NCBI RefSeq assembly: GCF_963583255.1
Contig: NC_084808.1
Location: 26,864,300-26,928,299, forward strand
From: Pyrus communis
Lineage: Eukaryota > Streptophyta > Magnoliopsida > Rosales > Rosaceae
Reading direction: 5' to 3'
Length of the DNA stretch: 64,000 nucleotides
Part shown: positions 53,158-64,000 of the stretch, piece after piece
How the letters are laid out: the number at the start of each line of letters is the position of its first letter
Numbering within the stretch: position 1 is the stretch's first letter
Made by a program: the position numbers and the translations under genes
Notes under the pieces: generated by a model
Databases searched by the model: none
What the model was told of the DNA's origin: nothing
Seen by the model: only the letters and a program-made list of their open reading frames with translations

Positions 53158-53397
53158 TCAGCGGCTATGTGCGTGGCTCTTTTTCCTCCGGTAATCGGCA
53201 TTCTTCAGAGTCGGTACAATTGATGCCTGAGCTTTCCTGTGCATCATGTCCATCCTCATGCTCTCAGTTTTCTCAATTTCTGAATACGCATTTCTTTTGT
53301 TTAAAAACCTCAGTTTTGATTTCAGAGTCCCTAACAACTTGATTAGGCTCCTCATCACCATGCTTGAACCTCCAATCTGATCAAGGAAAAGAGACAT
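53158..53397 (-). CDS. Hypothetical small basic protein (79 aa)
   Basis: The frame begins MSLFLDQIGGSSMVMRSLIK and ends RRKKSHAHSR. It is rich in Lys/Arg (especially the C-terminal third), has no signal peptide or clear domain, and is probably helical in the middle (IEKTESMRMDMMHRKAQ). An upstream GTATGT donor-like site at about 53500 could belong to a non-coding first exon. I do not recognise a family. Codon use looks plausible for a plant gene, but there is no second copy in the window to test conservation. Confidence 0.4.
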   Translation of the reverse strand: MSLFLDQIGGSSMVMRSLIKLLGTLKSKLRFLNKRNAYSEIEKTESMRMDMMHRKAQASIVPTLKNADYRRKKSHAHSR

Positions 53398-53399
53398 AT

Positions 53400-54351
53400 A
53401 TGAGGTTTTATTTTATTTTTGGGTTTAAACGCGTTCTTGAATGTTTAGATGATTTTTTAGCGTAAGGTACACACATTTAATGAAAATGAAAATAACATAC
53501 CAATTAAACGCAGCCGGACGTACTACTCCGAGGAAGGATTGGAAGAGAGCCCGGCTGGTCGGGTTTAAACCAGTTTGATCAATGGGTTGAGAAATCATAT
53601 TAATTAAGCAGATGTATTAATATGAGTGTTAGAGGGCTGGCTATGCATAATTATGTATAAACAATGCAATAATCCCATAATTAGCTGGAGTCACGAGAGT
53701 GAATCTTGTGTTGGATACAGCCTTGGCTGATGACGATTTGATTAAGGAAATCATATAAGCAATGCAATAATTATTGATTCTAATCGTAAATTATTAAATT
53801 TAAATTAGCCACCCATAATGAGCTCTTATTGTTAATCAAGACTTTCAGGGTTAATTATAAATTTCACCAACTAGTGTAATTATTTTCATTTTTAAGTAAG
53901 AAGTCTTAAGTCACTAACTAGTGTTATGTATCATTTTCATTTATGAGTGAGAAGTTTTGAGCTTGACTTATCGATGATGATAGTTATGACTTTCCTATTG
54001 TGTGACCTAGACTGCGTTCCTCTCCGAGTCTCTGAGTATGGAGCCGACGGACCCAAAAATCAAGCCACTTCATTTATATCATGCAGCCTCTATTAACACA
54101 TGGCCCACTGTTCACAAAATCAAGACCTTGAATGCCTCGGATCTCTCTCTTAAACGATTTGAATTTTCTAATGGACACAAAGATCCCGAAAAAATCTCAA
54201 TTCCAATCACTCTTCATTTAAAATAGAATACGGTTGTATAAAAATATTATAAATCCCATGAACAATATCCTACTTCAGTGGTTGGTTCCGTGAAGATGCA
54301 AACGTTTTGTCAATTACCCTACAAGGCTGCGATCTGTCAACAGACGTTGTA
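53400..54351. other. AT-rich intergenic
   Basis: The 62-codon frame at 54038-54226 has no family features. Nothing else is recognised. Confidence 0.5.
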
Positions 54352-54500
54352 GGAGAAATTTTTAATTATGACAGAAATGCAAATGATATATCACGTATTT
54401 TTATATAAATGATAAAATATATATTTTTTAAAATTATTTATTTTTTAATATACATATCTCATTATTTATATAACAACACGTAATCTATCATAAAAACTCT
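54352..54500. mobile_element. MITE, G-box-bearing family, copy D
   Basis: GGAGAAATTTTTAATTATGA on the left and the complement of CATAAAAACTCTC on the right. ACGT cores remain (ATCACGTATT, AACACGTAAT) but not full CACGTG. Confidence 0.6.
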
Positions 54501-55618
54501 CGTTAAGTAGATAGTACCATTTCTCGCGGGAGTAGGACTGATGACTTGTGCAATTATTTTCGGCTGCTTTGACTCGGTCAAGTTTGTCGATAAAGTTAAA
54601 TAAAAAAGGTTGTTGAGGTAGTGAAATCATTGCATACATCAGTGGCATGGGAGTTGTGATACCCGTGGGAACGTTTTTGCGCCGCTCTCAAAACATTAAG
54701 GTCCACGAATTCCCCATAAAAAAAAAAGTAAGAAAAAGAAGTCCGCGAATATTCAACACACAAAGACAATTTCTTCTTTTCCTCGATCGTTTGTGCAATT
54801 GGTCTTGTGCCACACAGGCAAGTGCATACAGATGAGAATTGTTAAGGAAATTCTTTTGAAAATGACATTTTATAAATTATTTGTCATCTTATATTTTGAG
54901 TACAATATTTATAACATTAGATCAATAATTAACATTAAATTATTCGATAATCATAAGGAATCCCACTTTGAGAGAAAATATAAGGTAGGACATGCTTTGA
55001 TAATTCCTCCTACTTATTATTCATTCAATTTCCCAACTCTTTAATTTTTATATATGTTTATATAGTTAGATTGTAATATTGTTTTGTAATTTTATTTTTA
55101 TTCTTTAGCTAAAAGAAGGAAAAAAAATTCTAGGAATATGCATAGTTGAGACACTGATCGGGATGTTTGTAGCGATTCTTATATTGCAGTGTTAATTAAA
55201 ACTTGATCCCTAATCAACCCAAACATATTTACTTATTTTTTTCTCTCTTAATTTCTCGATCTCATCTAATTAAACGTTTATAATTTGAACGATAGCATTG
55301 TTGACATTTTCCCCCTCAATTTTGGAAAAATACAATTTTCCAAAGAAAATGTTTAAGTGGTGAGATACAGTAGAAGATGAATTAGTATTAGATTGTCCAA
55401 CAAAAAAATTACTTTTGCTCTATATTTTGAATAAAACCGTCTTTCAACTATTTAACCTTTGATTTAATAGTATTCGCAAAATCTCAAATTTGATTTACAT
55501 GGATAGTAAAATCGATACTTAATAATTATTTATACAAGACCGTAGTCTTGTTATGACCCTAGACGTGTTTCGTATGTTAATTTGTAAATATTCTATTAAA
55601 TGCAACCGTGCAAAAAAT
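54501..55618. other. AT-rich intergenic
   Basis: No gene, RNA or clear element is seen. Confidence 0.5.
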
Positions 55619-55767
55619 AGAGATTTTTTGATGTGTCTGTAACACGGTATAGTATACCAAGTATCATAATATAAGTAGTTGAATATTTGAAAAAAAAAAT
55701 TTCCAACCACTTATATTATGACACTTGGTACACTGAACCGTGTTCTCGACACATTAAAAATTTTCTC
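55619..55767. mobile_element. MITE with long inverted arms, related family
   Basis: CAAGTATCATAATATAAGTA pairs with the complement of CACTTATATTATGACACTTG. The outer arms (AGATTTTTTGATGTGTC / GACACATTAAAAATTTTCT) complete a nearly full-length hairpin. Confidence 0.65.
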
Positions 55768-55929
55768 ACAAAAGACTTGTAAAACATTAATTCATGTTCG
55801 AGGTTGTGAGTTCAATTCTTCTTCCCAATATCGTTCCTATAAGAAAGAAAAAAAATAAAGTAAAGAGAAATGCTAAGGGACTCTTTTAACGTAAATTGAC
55901 TCTCCATGGATTTTCAGTCACCTTACATT

Positions 55930-56230
55930 TTAATGTAGGGGTGAGTTCGGTTTGAATCGGTTCAGTTTTTTGCCAAAACCGAAACCATACCGAATTTTCG
56001 GTTTGGTTCAACTTTTTTCCGATTCTTGTTCAGTTTGGTTTCAATTCAGTTTTGGTTTTCTTTTTTTTTTATAGGGAAAATTAGAATGTCCTACATCTTT
56101 TCTATAGTTGTTAGATTAAACATTCATCCTTTTTAAAGATTTGATTAAGGTGTTTTGATCAATTGCCACCTCAATAATTTTCTATTTATTTAATTTCTAT
56201 GTATTAATTTAAATGCATTTATATAGAGGC
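55930..56230. mobile_element. Fragment resembling a hAT-like end
   Basis: TAGGGGTGAGTTCGGTTTG and repeated CGGTTTGG/CCAAAACCGAA words recall the start of the element at 10314. No matching far end was found. Confidence 0.35.
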
Positions 56231-56231
56231 A

Positions 56232-56440
56232 TAAGATAGCTTAGCAACTAATTGCCTACAATATAGGAATTTAATTTCGTCAATCCCCTTCTACGCATTA
56301 AATGACATTTTTTTAATAAAATAAAATAAAAAATTAAGATAGCTTAGCAACTAATTGCCTACAATATAGGAATTTAATTTCGTCAATCCCCTTCTACACA
56401 TTAAATGACATTTTTTTAATAAAATAAAATAAAAAATTAA
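56232..56440. repeat. Two tandem copies of a 103-bp unit
   Basis: TAAGATAGCTTAGCAACTAA starts at 56232 and 56335; the copies differ by about one base (TACGCATT/TACACATT), so the duplication is recent. Confidence 0.9.
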
Positions 56441-56594
56441 TTAAATAATTCCTTATTACCTTATTATTAGTATTTTTTTTTTTAAATTCTCTTTCTATTA
56501 AAAATGTCTCAATAAAAAGTCTTCAATACATATTTTTTCACGTATAGATATATAAAAAAATATACTTAAAACTTATGGTACATTTGAGAACAAA

Positions 56595-56960
56595 AGTATC
56601 GACTTTGGATACATTTAGATTTCAAATATACCGAGAAACCAAATGTACCAAAGATTCAAATGTACCATAAAACCAAATGTTCTCATTGTTATGTAACCCT
56701 TTTGGTACGTTTAGATTTCAAATATACAGAAAAACCAAATGTACCAAAATTTCAAATGTACCATAAAACCAAATGTGTCCATTGTCAAGTAACCCTTTTG
56801 GTACGTTTAGATTCCAAATGTACCAAAAGGCCAAATGAACAAAAAAAAAATCACAAATGTACCACAAAACCAAATGTCTTTATCTAATAACCCTTTTGGT
56901 ACATTTACATTCCAAATGTACCGAGAAATACAAAAAATCAAATCCACTATAAAACTAAAT
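56595..56960. repeat. Four imperfect copies of a 97-bp unit
   Basis: CCCTTTTGGTACGTTTAGAT-type starts are at about 56697, 56794 and 56890, with a diverged first copy near 56600. The units are rich in the word CAAATGTACC. No convincing coding role. Confidence 0.8.
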
Positions 56961-58325
56961 GTGTCCATATTATAGGTAACTAGATGTAGCTATATAATCA
57001 AACAAATCTTTATTATGTGTAGGTCTTCTAAATAATAAAATTTGACAAATTTTTTATAAATATTCTACTATATTCACAAAAAAAAAAGTAAAATTATAAA
57101 AAAACAATAAAAAAATGCATAGAGATGGATAATAAATGCATAAATATAGGGATAAGAGGAAAAGAAAAAAAAAAGGGAAATGTCTAGGAAAAGTCGTGAA
57201 AAACTAAAATACTAAACAAAATTGAACTTATGTGAAAAACTAAAATTAATAATCAAAATTTTAGGAAAATGTTTGATCAAATTTTCAAAAGGAGTGTATG
57301 TTTAGTCTAAAAAATTAAAAAAACAAGGCGCCTATATCAAAACGCCCATTTTTTATAATCTTTTGTCCATTCATGTAGAAATCATGCACAAAACAAACTG
57401 CAAGTCAAAACCTGCATAAAACCAAATTAAAGTCAAACCTCCAATGGCATGCATCACAAAGTAAATATAATCAAAACAAGTTGGAAGAAATTTCAACCCG
57501 AATCAAGTTAATGTGATATTTGATCCCAATCAATTGTTTAATATATACTTCAGATATAAAAGAAATTAGCAAATGAGAAACAAAATAGCAAACATGCAAC
57601 AAACAAATATGAGAAATATGGAAAACCCCAAAATATGAACAATATGCAAAACCTCAACAAAATAATTAAAAGAAAACCTCATTTTAATTCAACAAAACCA
57701 CAATATAAATCACATTCGTTTTGATTTGAAAATTACCTGTGAGAGATCGGAAAATCCGGATTAGAATCTTCCAATTTGGAGGGGTTCCGATTCGAAAGGG
57801 GCAAGGAAAAATCATGGTTTGGAAGAAAGAATCCGCTAGTAGGACAAAAGAATACCGGAGAGAGAGTGATTTGCAGGAAGAGAGGAAGAAAGGAGAGAGA
57901 GAGACTGAGAAAGCAGAGGAGGGGAGAGAGAGTTTGAGAAAACCAAGAGGTGAAATGGGTGTGACGGCTAAGGTTTGTAAACTTTAGAAATTTTATAAAG
58001 CATTAAAGATTAGAATACCTATAAATAACTTACTCGTATAATATACAACACAAAACCTATAATCAAGTTGGCTTGAAGCAACTATTTCCAACTTGAAGGA
58101 AAGGGGTTCGAATACTCACGTCACCAGGTTAAGGTAATAATTTTATAAAATATTGTGCAAAAAATGTGATGTATCAAATCCACTTTAAGAAAATCTGCAT
58201 AGCATTTCTAAATTTTTAATATTTTCCGATAAACGTTTGATAGTTTGGACGGAGAAGGTTGGCACTTTGGTAAGCAAAAGAAAGGCCCTGTGAAAGCTGA
58301 TCGTTGGTTTCAATCTCAGGGAATT
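56961..58325. other. AT-rich intergenic
   Basis: 57830-57970 is a GA-rich purine tract that gives a low-complexity frame. No gene is seen. Confidence 0.5.
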
Positions 58326-59124
58326 ATGGTGCTTAATTCCCCAAACCCGCTGCGCTGCTCCACTGAGTCACTGACCCGCTCTGTTCCTACTCGTTCGCCT
58401 ACCGCTTTCTTCAAAAGATCTTGTCCAGACCCGGATTTTCCACCGAAGTCCCGGCCGTCAGGTTCGTCTCCGTTCGTTGGCAGGCACCCAGTCCGGACGG
58501 CTCGCCTCCAAGCGGTCTGTCAGTTCGGACGAATCCGATGCTTCATTCGGGTCTCTGGGCACTTCATCCGGCGTCCTCCGCCATTGATTTTCTCACATTG
58601 TGTCACCGTCTCAAGATATGCGCTGATTCTGCTTGTTCTCCAACTGTTTGGTTACCGAGAAATTAATTGACAAAATGAATGGAAAGTTGGAGAATTGTTT
58701 GTGTTTGTGATCTGCAGTCTACAGATTGAAATTTTGTGTTGTAGTCTCTTTGAGAGATTGGGTGGGAGCTAGCCAGTGGGAAAGTTGAAAATTTTAGGTA
58801 CTTCTGAATTTTCTCAGCTACCAAACACAGATGGGTGCTTGAATTGAACTCCATGTTTCATATTGTGAAAATCTTGATTGAGATGATTTGGAATGCAATC
58901 CATACACTAAGTGGGACAAAGTTGAAAATTGACTTGCCGCGAAGAATTTAGTAACTTTAGTTTTGAAACTTGATATGATTTTCTAATGAAGAGAAAAATG
59001 ATTCGTGTGAAGTAGTAATAGTGGGGGTGTATATAATATGTCTGTTAGCAGTGAATTACTGAACAAGACTAAAACATGAACTACAACATGAGAAGAATTA
59101 ACCAGAATTCGTGTATGCGATGAC

Positions 59125-60528
59125 TGTAAGAGTATGAGTATGATTCTTACAAGTCTTGAGATAATTGATATTATAAAGAAGTTTAAATCTTATAAGGAAT
59201 GCAGTCTTGAGAGAAGTTCCAATTGGTTTTGGAAAAGAACTTAGTGTTGGAACTTTATAAGGTCTCATAAGTCTTTATGGTTTGTATAACTTTGAATCCT
59301 AGTCCAATTCTGATAGGGATGGACAGAGGAGTACTATATATATGGTTCAAACCACTGCTCTTGCGAAGATCAGCTTATGTTGTTCTAAGTCCTATTGATT
59401 AGAGAAGCCATTGTGATCGTAAAAGAGGAGAAGGTTTCAAGCACAGAGGCTGCAGTGGCTTCTTCATCAGGATTGAATAATGCAGGTATGTTTTAAAGGC
59501 TTTGGTTCTTAAGTCTGCTCAATGCAAAGTTTAGATTAGTTGTGGTTCAATTGGATGAATTCTTGTTCCTTGGATAAGATGTTACAAACTTGTTCTTACA
59601 ATGACCAAAAAGAAAAGCATGTTGGAGAACAATTTAGAAACAATAAAATAACAGAAATACAGAACCAAAATACTTATACTTTATTATTCACAAATACTTG
59701 CAATACAGAATGCAATAACACAATAATTACAAAAAATTAATATGATACTAACTTGAATGAATTGAAGGTAGAGACTAGCGCAAACGCTATGTCCTTCAAA
59801 CAGTATTTCCGTCCCACTCTTGTGCTTGTGGTTCTACAACGTCTGCTCGACTAGGATACAACTACCTAATTCTACAACCCGCACTGGATTATAGAACTCT
59901 AGCGAATTGTTTTGTGTGTTTACTCTCTGGAAAGTTTGTACGGAAGATAAAGAGGAAGAAAAGATAATCTTTGATGGAACTGAGGACTCCAGTTAATCAT
60001 CAAGTCTAATCCACACAACCATATGGCCCAAGCTTTCAATCTATTTCCAAATGGTCTAAGTTTTAATTACTAAGAAACAGGAATAAGCCTATATAAAGGC
60101 TAGTGAAAAAATATTGTTGACCAATGTGGGACAAGAGGGTCTTAAACTCCAACAAAGCATACCTGCAGCAGTTCCAGAACTTGAAGCCATGACGCCAAGC
60201 TTTTCAGTGAACCTTCTCTTCTCTTGCAGATGATAAAGAACTCGACTTACAAATAGGTTTAAGTCCCAATATGAGCGTGTGTTCTGTGAGAAGAGAGGCC
60301 ACTATATATATTTACATATAGTCTTTTCCATAATAGATAGGATTCCCGATTAAAATCCCTATAGGAAACAAATAATTGTTTCCTTGTTCCATAAGAACTG
60401 ATCGCAATGCTATACAAAATCCTTCTTTGTCAAGGATCAGCATTCCCCTTATTAACAAGACTTTTCTATCAAACTGAATACATATAGCCGGTCCCAAAAC
60501 TTCTCTATCTCATACTCATATTCTTACA
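59125..60528. mobile_element. TIR-bounded insertion in intron 1 of the HDDC2-like pseudogene
   Basis: TGTAAGAGTATGAGTATGA at 59125 is matched by its complement (CATACTCATATTCTTACA) ending at 60528, next to ATGAC / ATGTC as near-matching flanks. Towards the middle both halves contain a gene-like start followed by GCAGGTATG (59470-59490 on +, 60155-60200 on -), so the element may be an inverted pair of related sequences. It contains the solo LTR at 59620-60154. Class not certain. Confidence 0.5.
59620..60154. mobile_element. Solo LTR, 535 bp
   Basis: TGTTGGAGAACA...TTAAACTCCAACA with 8-bp inverted ends, flanked by an exact 5-bp duplication AAGCA (59615-59619 and 60155-60159). A TATA-like CCTATATAAAGG is at about 60089. 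No internal domain remains, so LTR-LTR recombination removed it. Confidence 0.85.
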
Positions 60529-61312
60529 ATGTCTTCATTATATGAATTGCGAGAAGATTCAAGATATCATTTCCCTCTCTCTCGTAGACCACAAAAAGGA
60601 AGGGTTGGATCAATCAGGGAATAAAGGGCTCGGAGTCCATCGCAGATCATATGTATCGCATGGCTTTGATGTCCTTGATTGCTGGTGACGTTCCTGGCTT
60701 GAATAGAGGGTTGGAGCTTGGATGCTATATGATGGCCTATGCTCTTTATCATTTTCTAATCGGACTTGCTTGATTATACATGTAATTGATTTGCCACTTG
60801 GACCTTTTTCTGTGCAGTACCTTATTTTCTCGTGTTTTGCCTTCCCTTACCTCAACAGAACAGGCGGAGCAAGATACAAATAGTGCACGACACTGCAGAA
60901 GGTATCTTATGTTCCCTTGTTCTTTCACGTTATTCTTCTGTATTATATTTACAATGGATTTAGTGTGATACCTATATATGTGTATGTGTGTGTGTTTTGA
61001 TAGTAGATTGCAATTGAACTATTCTCAGCTATTGTCGGAGATATAACACCATCTGATGGCGTACCGAAAGCAGTGAAGAGCAGAATGGAGCAAGCAGCTT
61101 TGGATGAAATGTGCTTAGTTCTTGGTGGAGGGATTAGGGTTGATCATTAATTTTTATCTTCCTGGAACTCTTTTTATATCTGAAAATATTCATTTTCAGA
61201 ATTCTATTAATTGGAAAAGTTCTTATCTGCAGCTGAAGAGATCAAAGAACTTTGGATGGAGTATGAAAATAATTTGTCCATAGAGTCTAATCTTGGGAAA
61301 GATTTTGACAGA

Positions 61313-62300
61313 GTCCGTATATTTAGGCATTCGTATTTAATGTTATATCGACATGCTTCAATATATTAGGCATACAGATGAAATGTCTAATTTAGTTCTT
61401 TACTAGAAATTAGGTCCGCGTGTTGACTCAGGAACCAGCTGTTTCAGGCGTAATCGGATGAATAAAACACATTTAAGTTGAATAAATTCAACACAATTAT
61501 GAGCAAACAAAAGGATACACGAGTGAATGAGATCGATAAGATAAGCAGTTTTGCTTTTATATATATTCAAGTGAGTTGACATATAAACACATTGTACAAT
61601 GAGTGGGAAGAAACTGAATGTCTTTGATTAGAAAGAGATGGTTTCCAAAAAAGTTATGTTTCCTTAAGAAACAGAAGAAACATTTAGTTCACACATATAA
61701 TATGTGTCATGCAGTGTAGGCAGCCATTTCAACAGGTAATTAAAAATAGAAAGTGTTGAGGACTTGGTTAGGTAGCTAATTTTGTAACCACAACTATTCA
61801 AAAGCAAAAATAAGTAGAAGGTTTGTTTCCATACGAAACTGAAGAAATAGAAGCAAGCTGCAGTTTACAGATAGTTTGCCCCAGCAGTTAAGACGGCAAA
61901 ATATATGCCCCGCAGCGTACATACCTCACTTGTGCAACATATGCCTTACACTGGAAAAAACATCAAAAATTAAATTCAAATTTGTAATTCATGGACAGAT
62001 TTGTTTTACATTTTTATAATCAAATCAGTGGCAGTGTAGCACGTAAAATTACAAACTTAAAGCAATCGGAGAGAGCAGAAATTAAGATGTAGAGATATCC
62101 TCAAACTTGCAACATATTGTATGGAAGCTAACCGTAGAGGTTTGTGAAGCAAACTGTGGAATGAGTTGCAATCAATTGAACAAAAACATAGTAGTTTAAC
62201 TAAAAAATGCATGATGAAATGGATTCATTGTTTTCATGCATGACATAACTCTATATTATTCCATAAGTCAACTTAATATCATTCCACAAAGTGAAATTAG
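61313..62300. other. Long intron 5 of the HDDC2-like pseudogene, left part
   Basis: AT-rich. On the - strand a consensus acceptor (TTTTTTCCAG) at about 61950 precedes TGTAAGGCATATG. No other feature is seen. Confidence 0.45.
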
Positions 62301-62416
62301 AATGCTTACTTGTCGTAGAAGGGGCAATGCCACAATGAAGGCATATGGCGAAACTTAGTAACTTGTAGCATTCATTGCATTTGTAGCCGATATGATTTTG
62401 CCTATCTGATGGCATC
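62301..62416 (-). other. Candidate minus-strand exon encoding a small Cys-rich peptide
   Basis: A pyrimidine-rich acceptor (TTTTTTGTGTTGGCAG) is followed at once by ATG, then a frame reading MPSDRQNHIGYKCNECYKLL and SFAICLHCGIAPSTT, up to a consensus donor (A|GTAAGC). Two C-x2-C pairs (CNEC, CLHC) 14 residues apart resemble a zinc ribbon. If spliced to the acceptor near 61950 the frame would stop at once, giving about 36 residues. The upstream (right) side has a leader-like region with the GA/CT repeat and a donor TTTCTTG|GTATGC near 62520. Gene status is unproven. Confidence 0.35.
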
Positions 62417-62549
62417 TGCCAACACAAAAAAGGCCACTAAAAGGATGCCAAGTCTATTTTGATTCTTATGACATGCGATAAATAAAACAGATAGATAATG
62501 TTTTCCATATCAATAGCATACCAAGAAATGTAAAGGACACAATACGCAG

Positions 62550-63155
<606 letters not shown>

Positions 63156-63497
63156 GTTGAAATGATTCTGCAAGCGTTGGAATACGAAATGGGTAAAAGT
63201 GTTTCATTCTTTTGCTGTAACTTTGTTAGCTTTCTTATCTTCCTCTTTTGATATTATTATTCCCAAACAGAACATGGAAAGGTGGTGGATGAGTTCTTCA
63301 TCTCGACAGCAGGTGGATCGATTTATTTTGATGCTAACTAGAGTAGGAAAATTTGTGATTTCTGCTATTTGTAACTGCTCTTTTCTTTTTGTTTGTCTTC
63401 TTTTTCCCCATGCAAATTCCGAACCGACCTAGGAAAGAGTTGGGCAGCTGAGATAATTGCCAGAAGAAATTCACGATTAGGCAAGAGTAAAAAATGA

Positions 63498-64000
63498 TAT
63501 TTCTCACGGCATGGTTCGCAGTCAAGCCTCCTTGTTGAAGTTGGCCGCCACCCTGCTGCACGTTCCTTGTTAACCATTTTTTCGTCTTCTCGCATGAAGG
63601 GCAAACAAGGATCTTGTATTCTAGAGCAGCCCCAACAGGATTATAGGATCTCCAGTTGCAGCTGTGGAATCAAAGCATACATCCATGGAGGCCCGGGTGA
63701 AAGTAAAGGTACGGTAATCTCCAAATATATGAAGCTGCTTCAATCTACCAGCTGAACACCAATAAACACTGTAGTTCTTGTAAACTTTTCTCATTTTTCA
63801 TTTTTTTGAATTTTCAAATGGTTAGTTTTTCTCCTTCGTATACCGGAAACACATCGATTAGATATGTCCCGGAGTGTATCAAGTTAGAGTAGCCCTGAAA
63901 AATGAACTTCTCTTGCAACAAACTTGCTTAATTTTCAGTTAAGTTAGTTTGGTGAGATGGAGGTTGTCAGGTTAGGCTTATATTGTGGATTTCTGAGTTT
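63498..64000. other. 3' flank, no gene recognised
   Basis: Sequence after the HDDC2-like stop. The frame at 63567-63755 shows no family features. Possible 3' UTR. Confidence 0.4.

Noticed and set aside
54038..54226. 62-codon ORF
   Set aside because: No family features, AT-rich surroundings, ends in MITE-like sequence.
57739..57987. 82-codon Glu/Lys/Arg-rich ORF
   Set aside because: Translation of a GA-rich purine tract.
58245..58670. 141-codon ORF as a separate gene
   Set aside because: It is one of three frames of the frameshifted HDDC2-like exon 1, plus intron.

Overview
The window is plant nuclear DNA from a eudicot, most likely a rosid of the apple/pear type (Rosaceae). The evidence is the short-intron gene structure, the plant-only DUF1262 family, RING-H2 and F-box genes, plant copia and gypsy retrotransposons, and dense small AT-rich MITEs. 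The genus is an inference from sequence style; there is no marker gene.

1-30.2 kb is a tandem array of two-exon DUF1262 genes, all on the + strand. Three copies share one layout and look intact (6956-8270, 19087-20351, 28924-30205; 396 residues each when spliced). A fourth, more divergent copy is also intact (2367-3677; 388 residues). A fifth (9842-16904) is open in both exons but is split in exon 1 by a young copia element. Around these lie decayed copies and fragments (4-1409, 3919-4113, 5472-5490, 8627-9147, 18120-18225, 21373-21440 and its repeat at 26531). Proximal promoters and a more distal upstream block were duplicated with the genes.

Mobile DNA has shaped the array. A copia element with non-canonical TAT...ATA LTR ends (10136-15868) sits in the fifth gene with a 5-bp target duplication, and its 3' LTR carries a 712-bp hAT-like element with an 8-bp target duplication. 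A second, decayed copia (21626-26534) is flanked on both sides by copies of the same host segment. MITEs, a LINE remnant and TRIM-like repeats fill the gaps.

30.6-42 kb holds an importin-9-like first-exon remnant and an F-box/FBA pseudogene split by a 9.4-kb gypsy-type element (32102-41482). Its LTRs are both 1353 bp and nearly identical. It keeps RNase H and integrase but has no reverse transcriptase. A coiled-coil ORF is encoded antisense between integrase and the 3' LTR.

43-53.4 kb is a segmental duplication with two intact RING-H2 ubiquitin-ligase genes on the - strand (45166-45675 and 49993-50436), two RING pseudogenes cut by MITEs, a 1-kb foldback element, a fragment of an EDR1-type Raf-like kinase, and a 79-codon hypothetical ORF.

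54-64 kb is mostly AT-rich repeats plus a decayed eight-exon HD-domain 5'-nucleotidase (HDDC2-like) gene at 58326-63497. One of its introns carries a nested solo LTR. Another carries a (CT)n tract of about 130 bp and a small minus-strand Cys-rich candidate exon.
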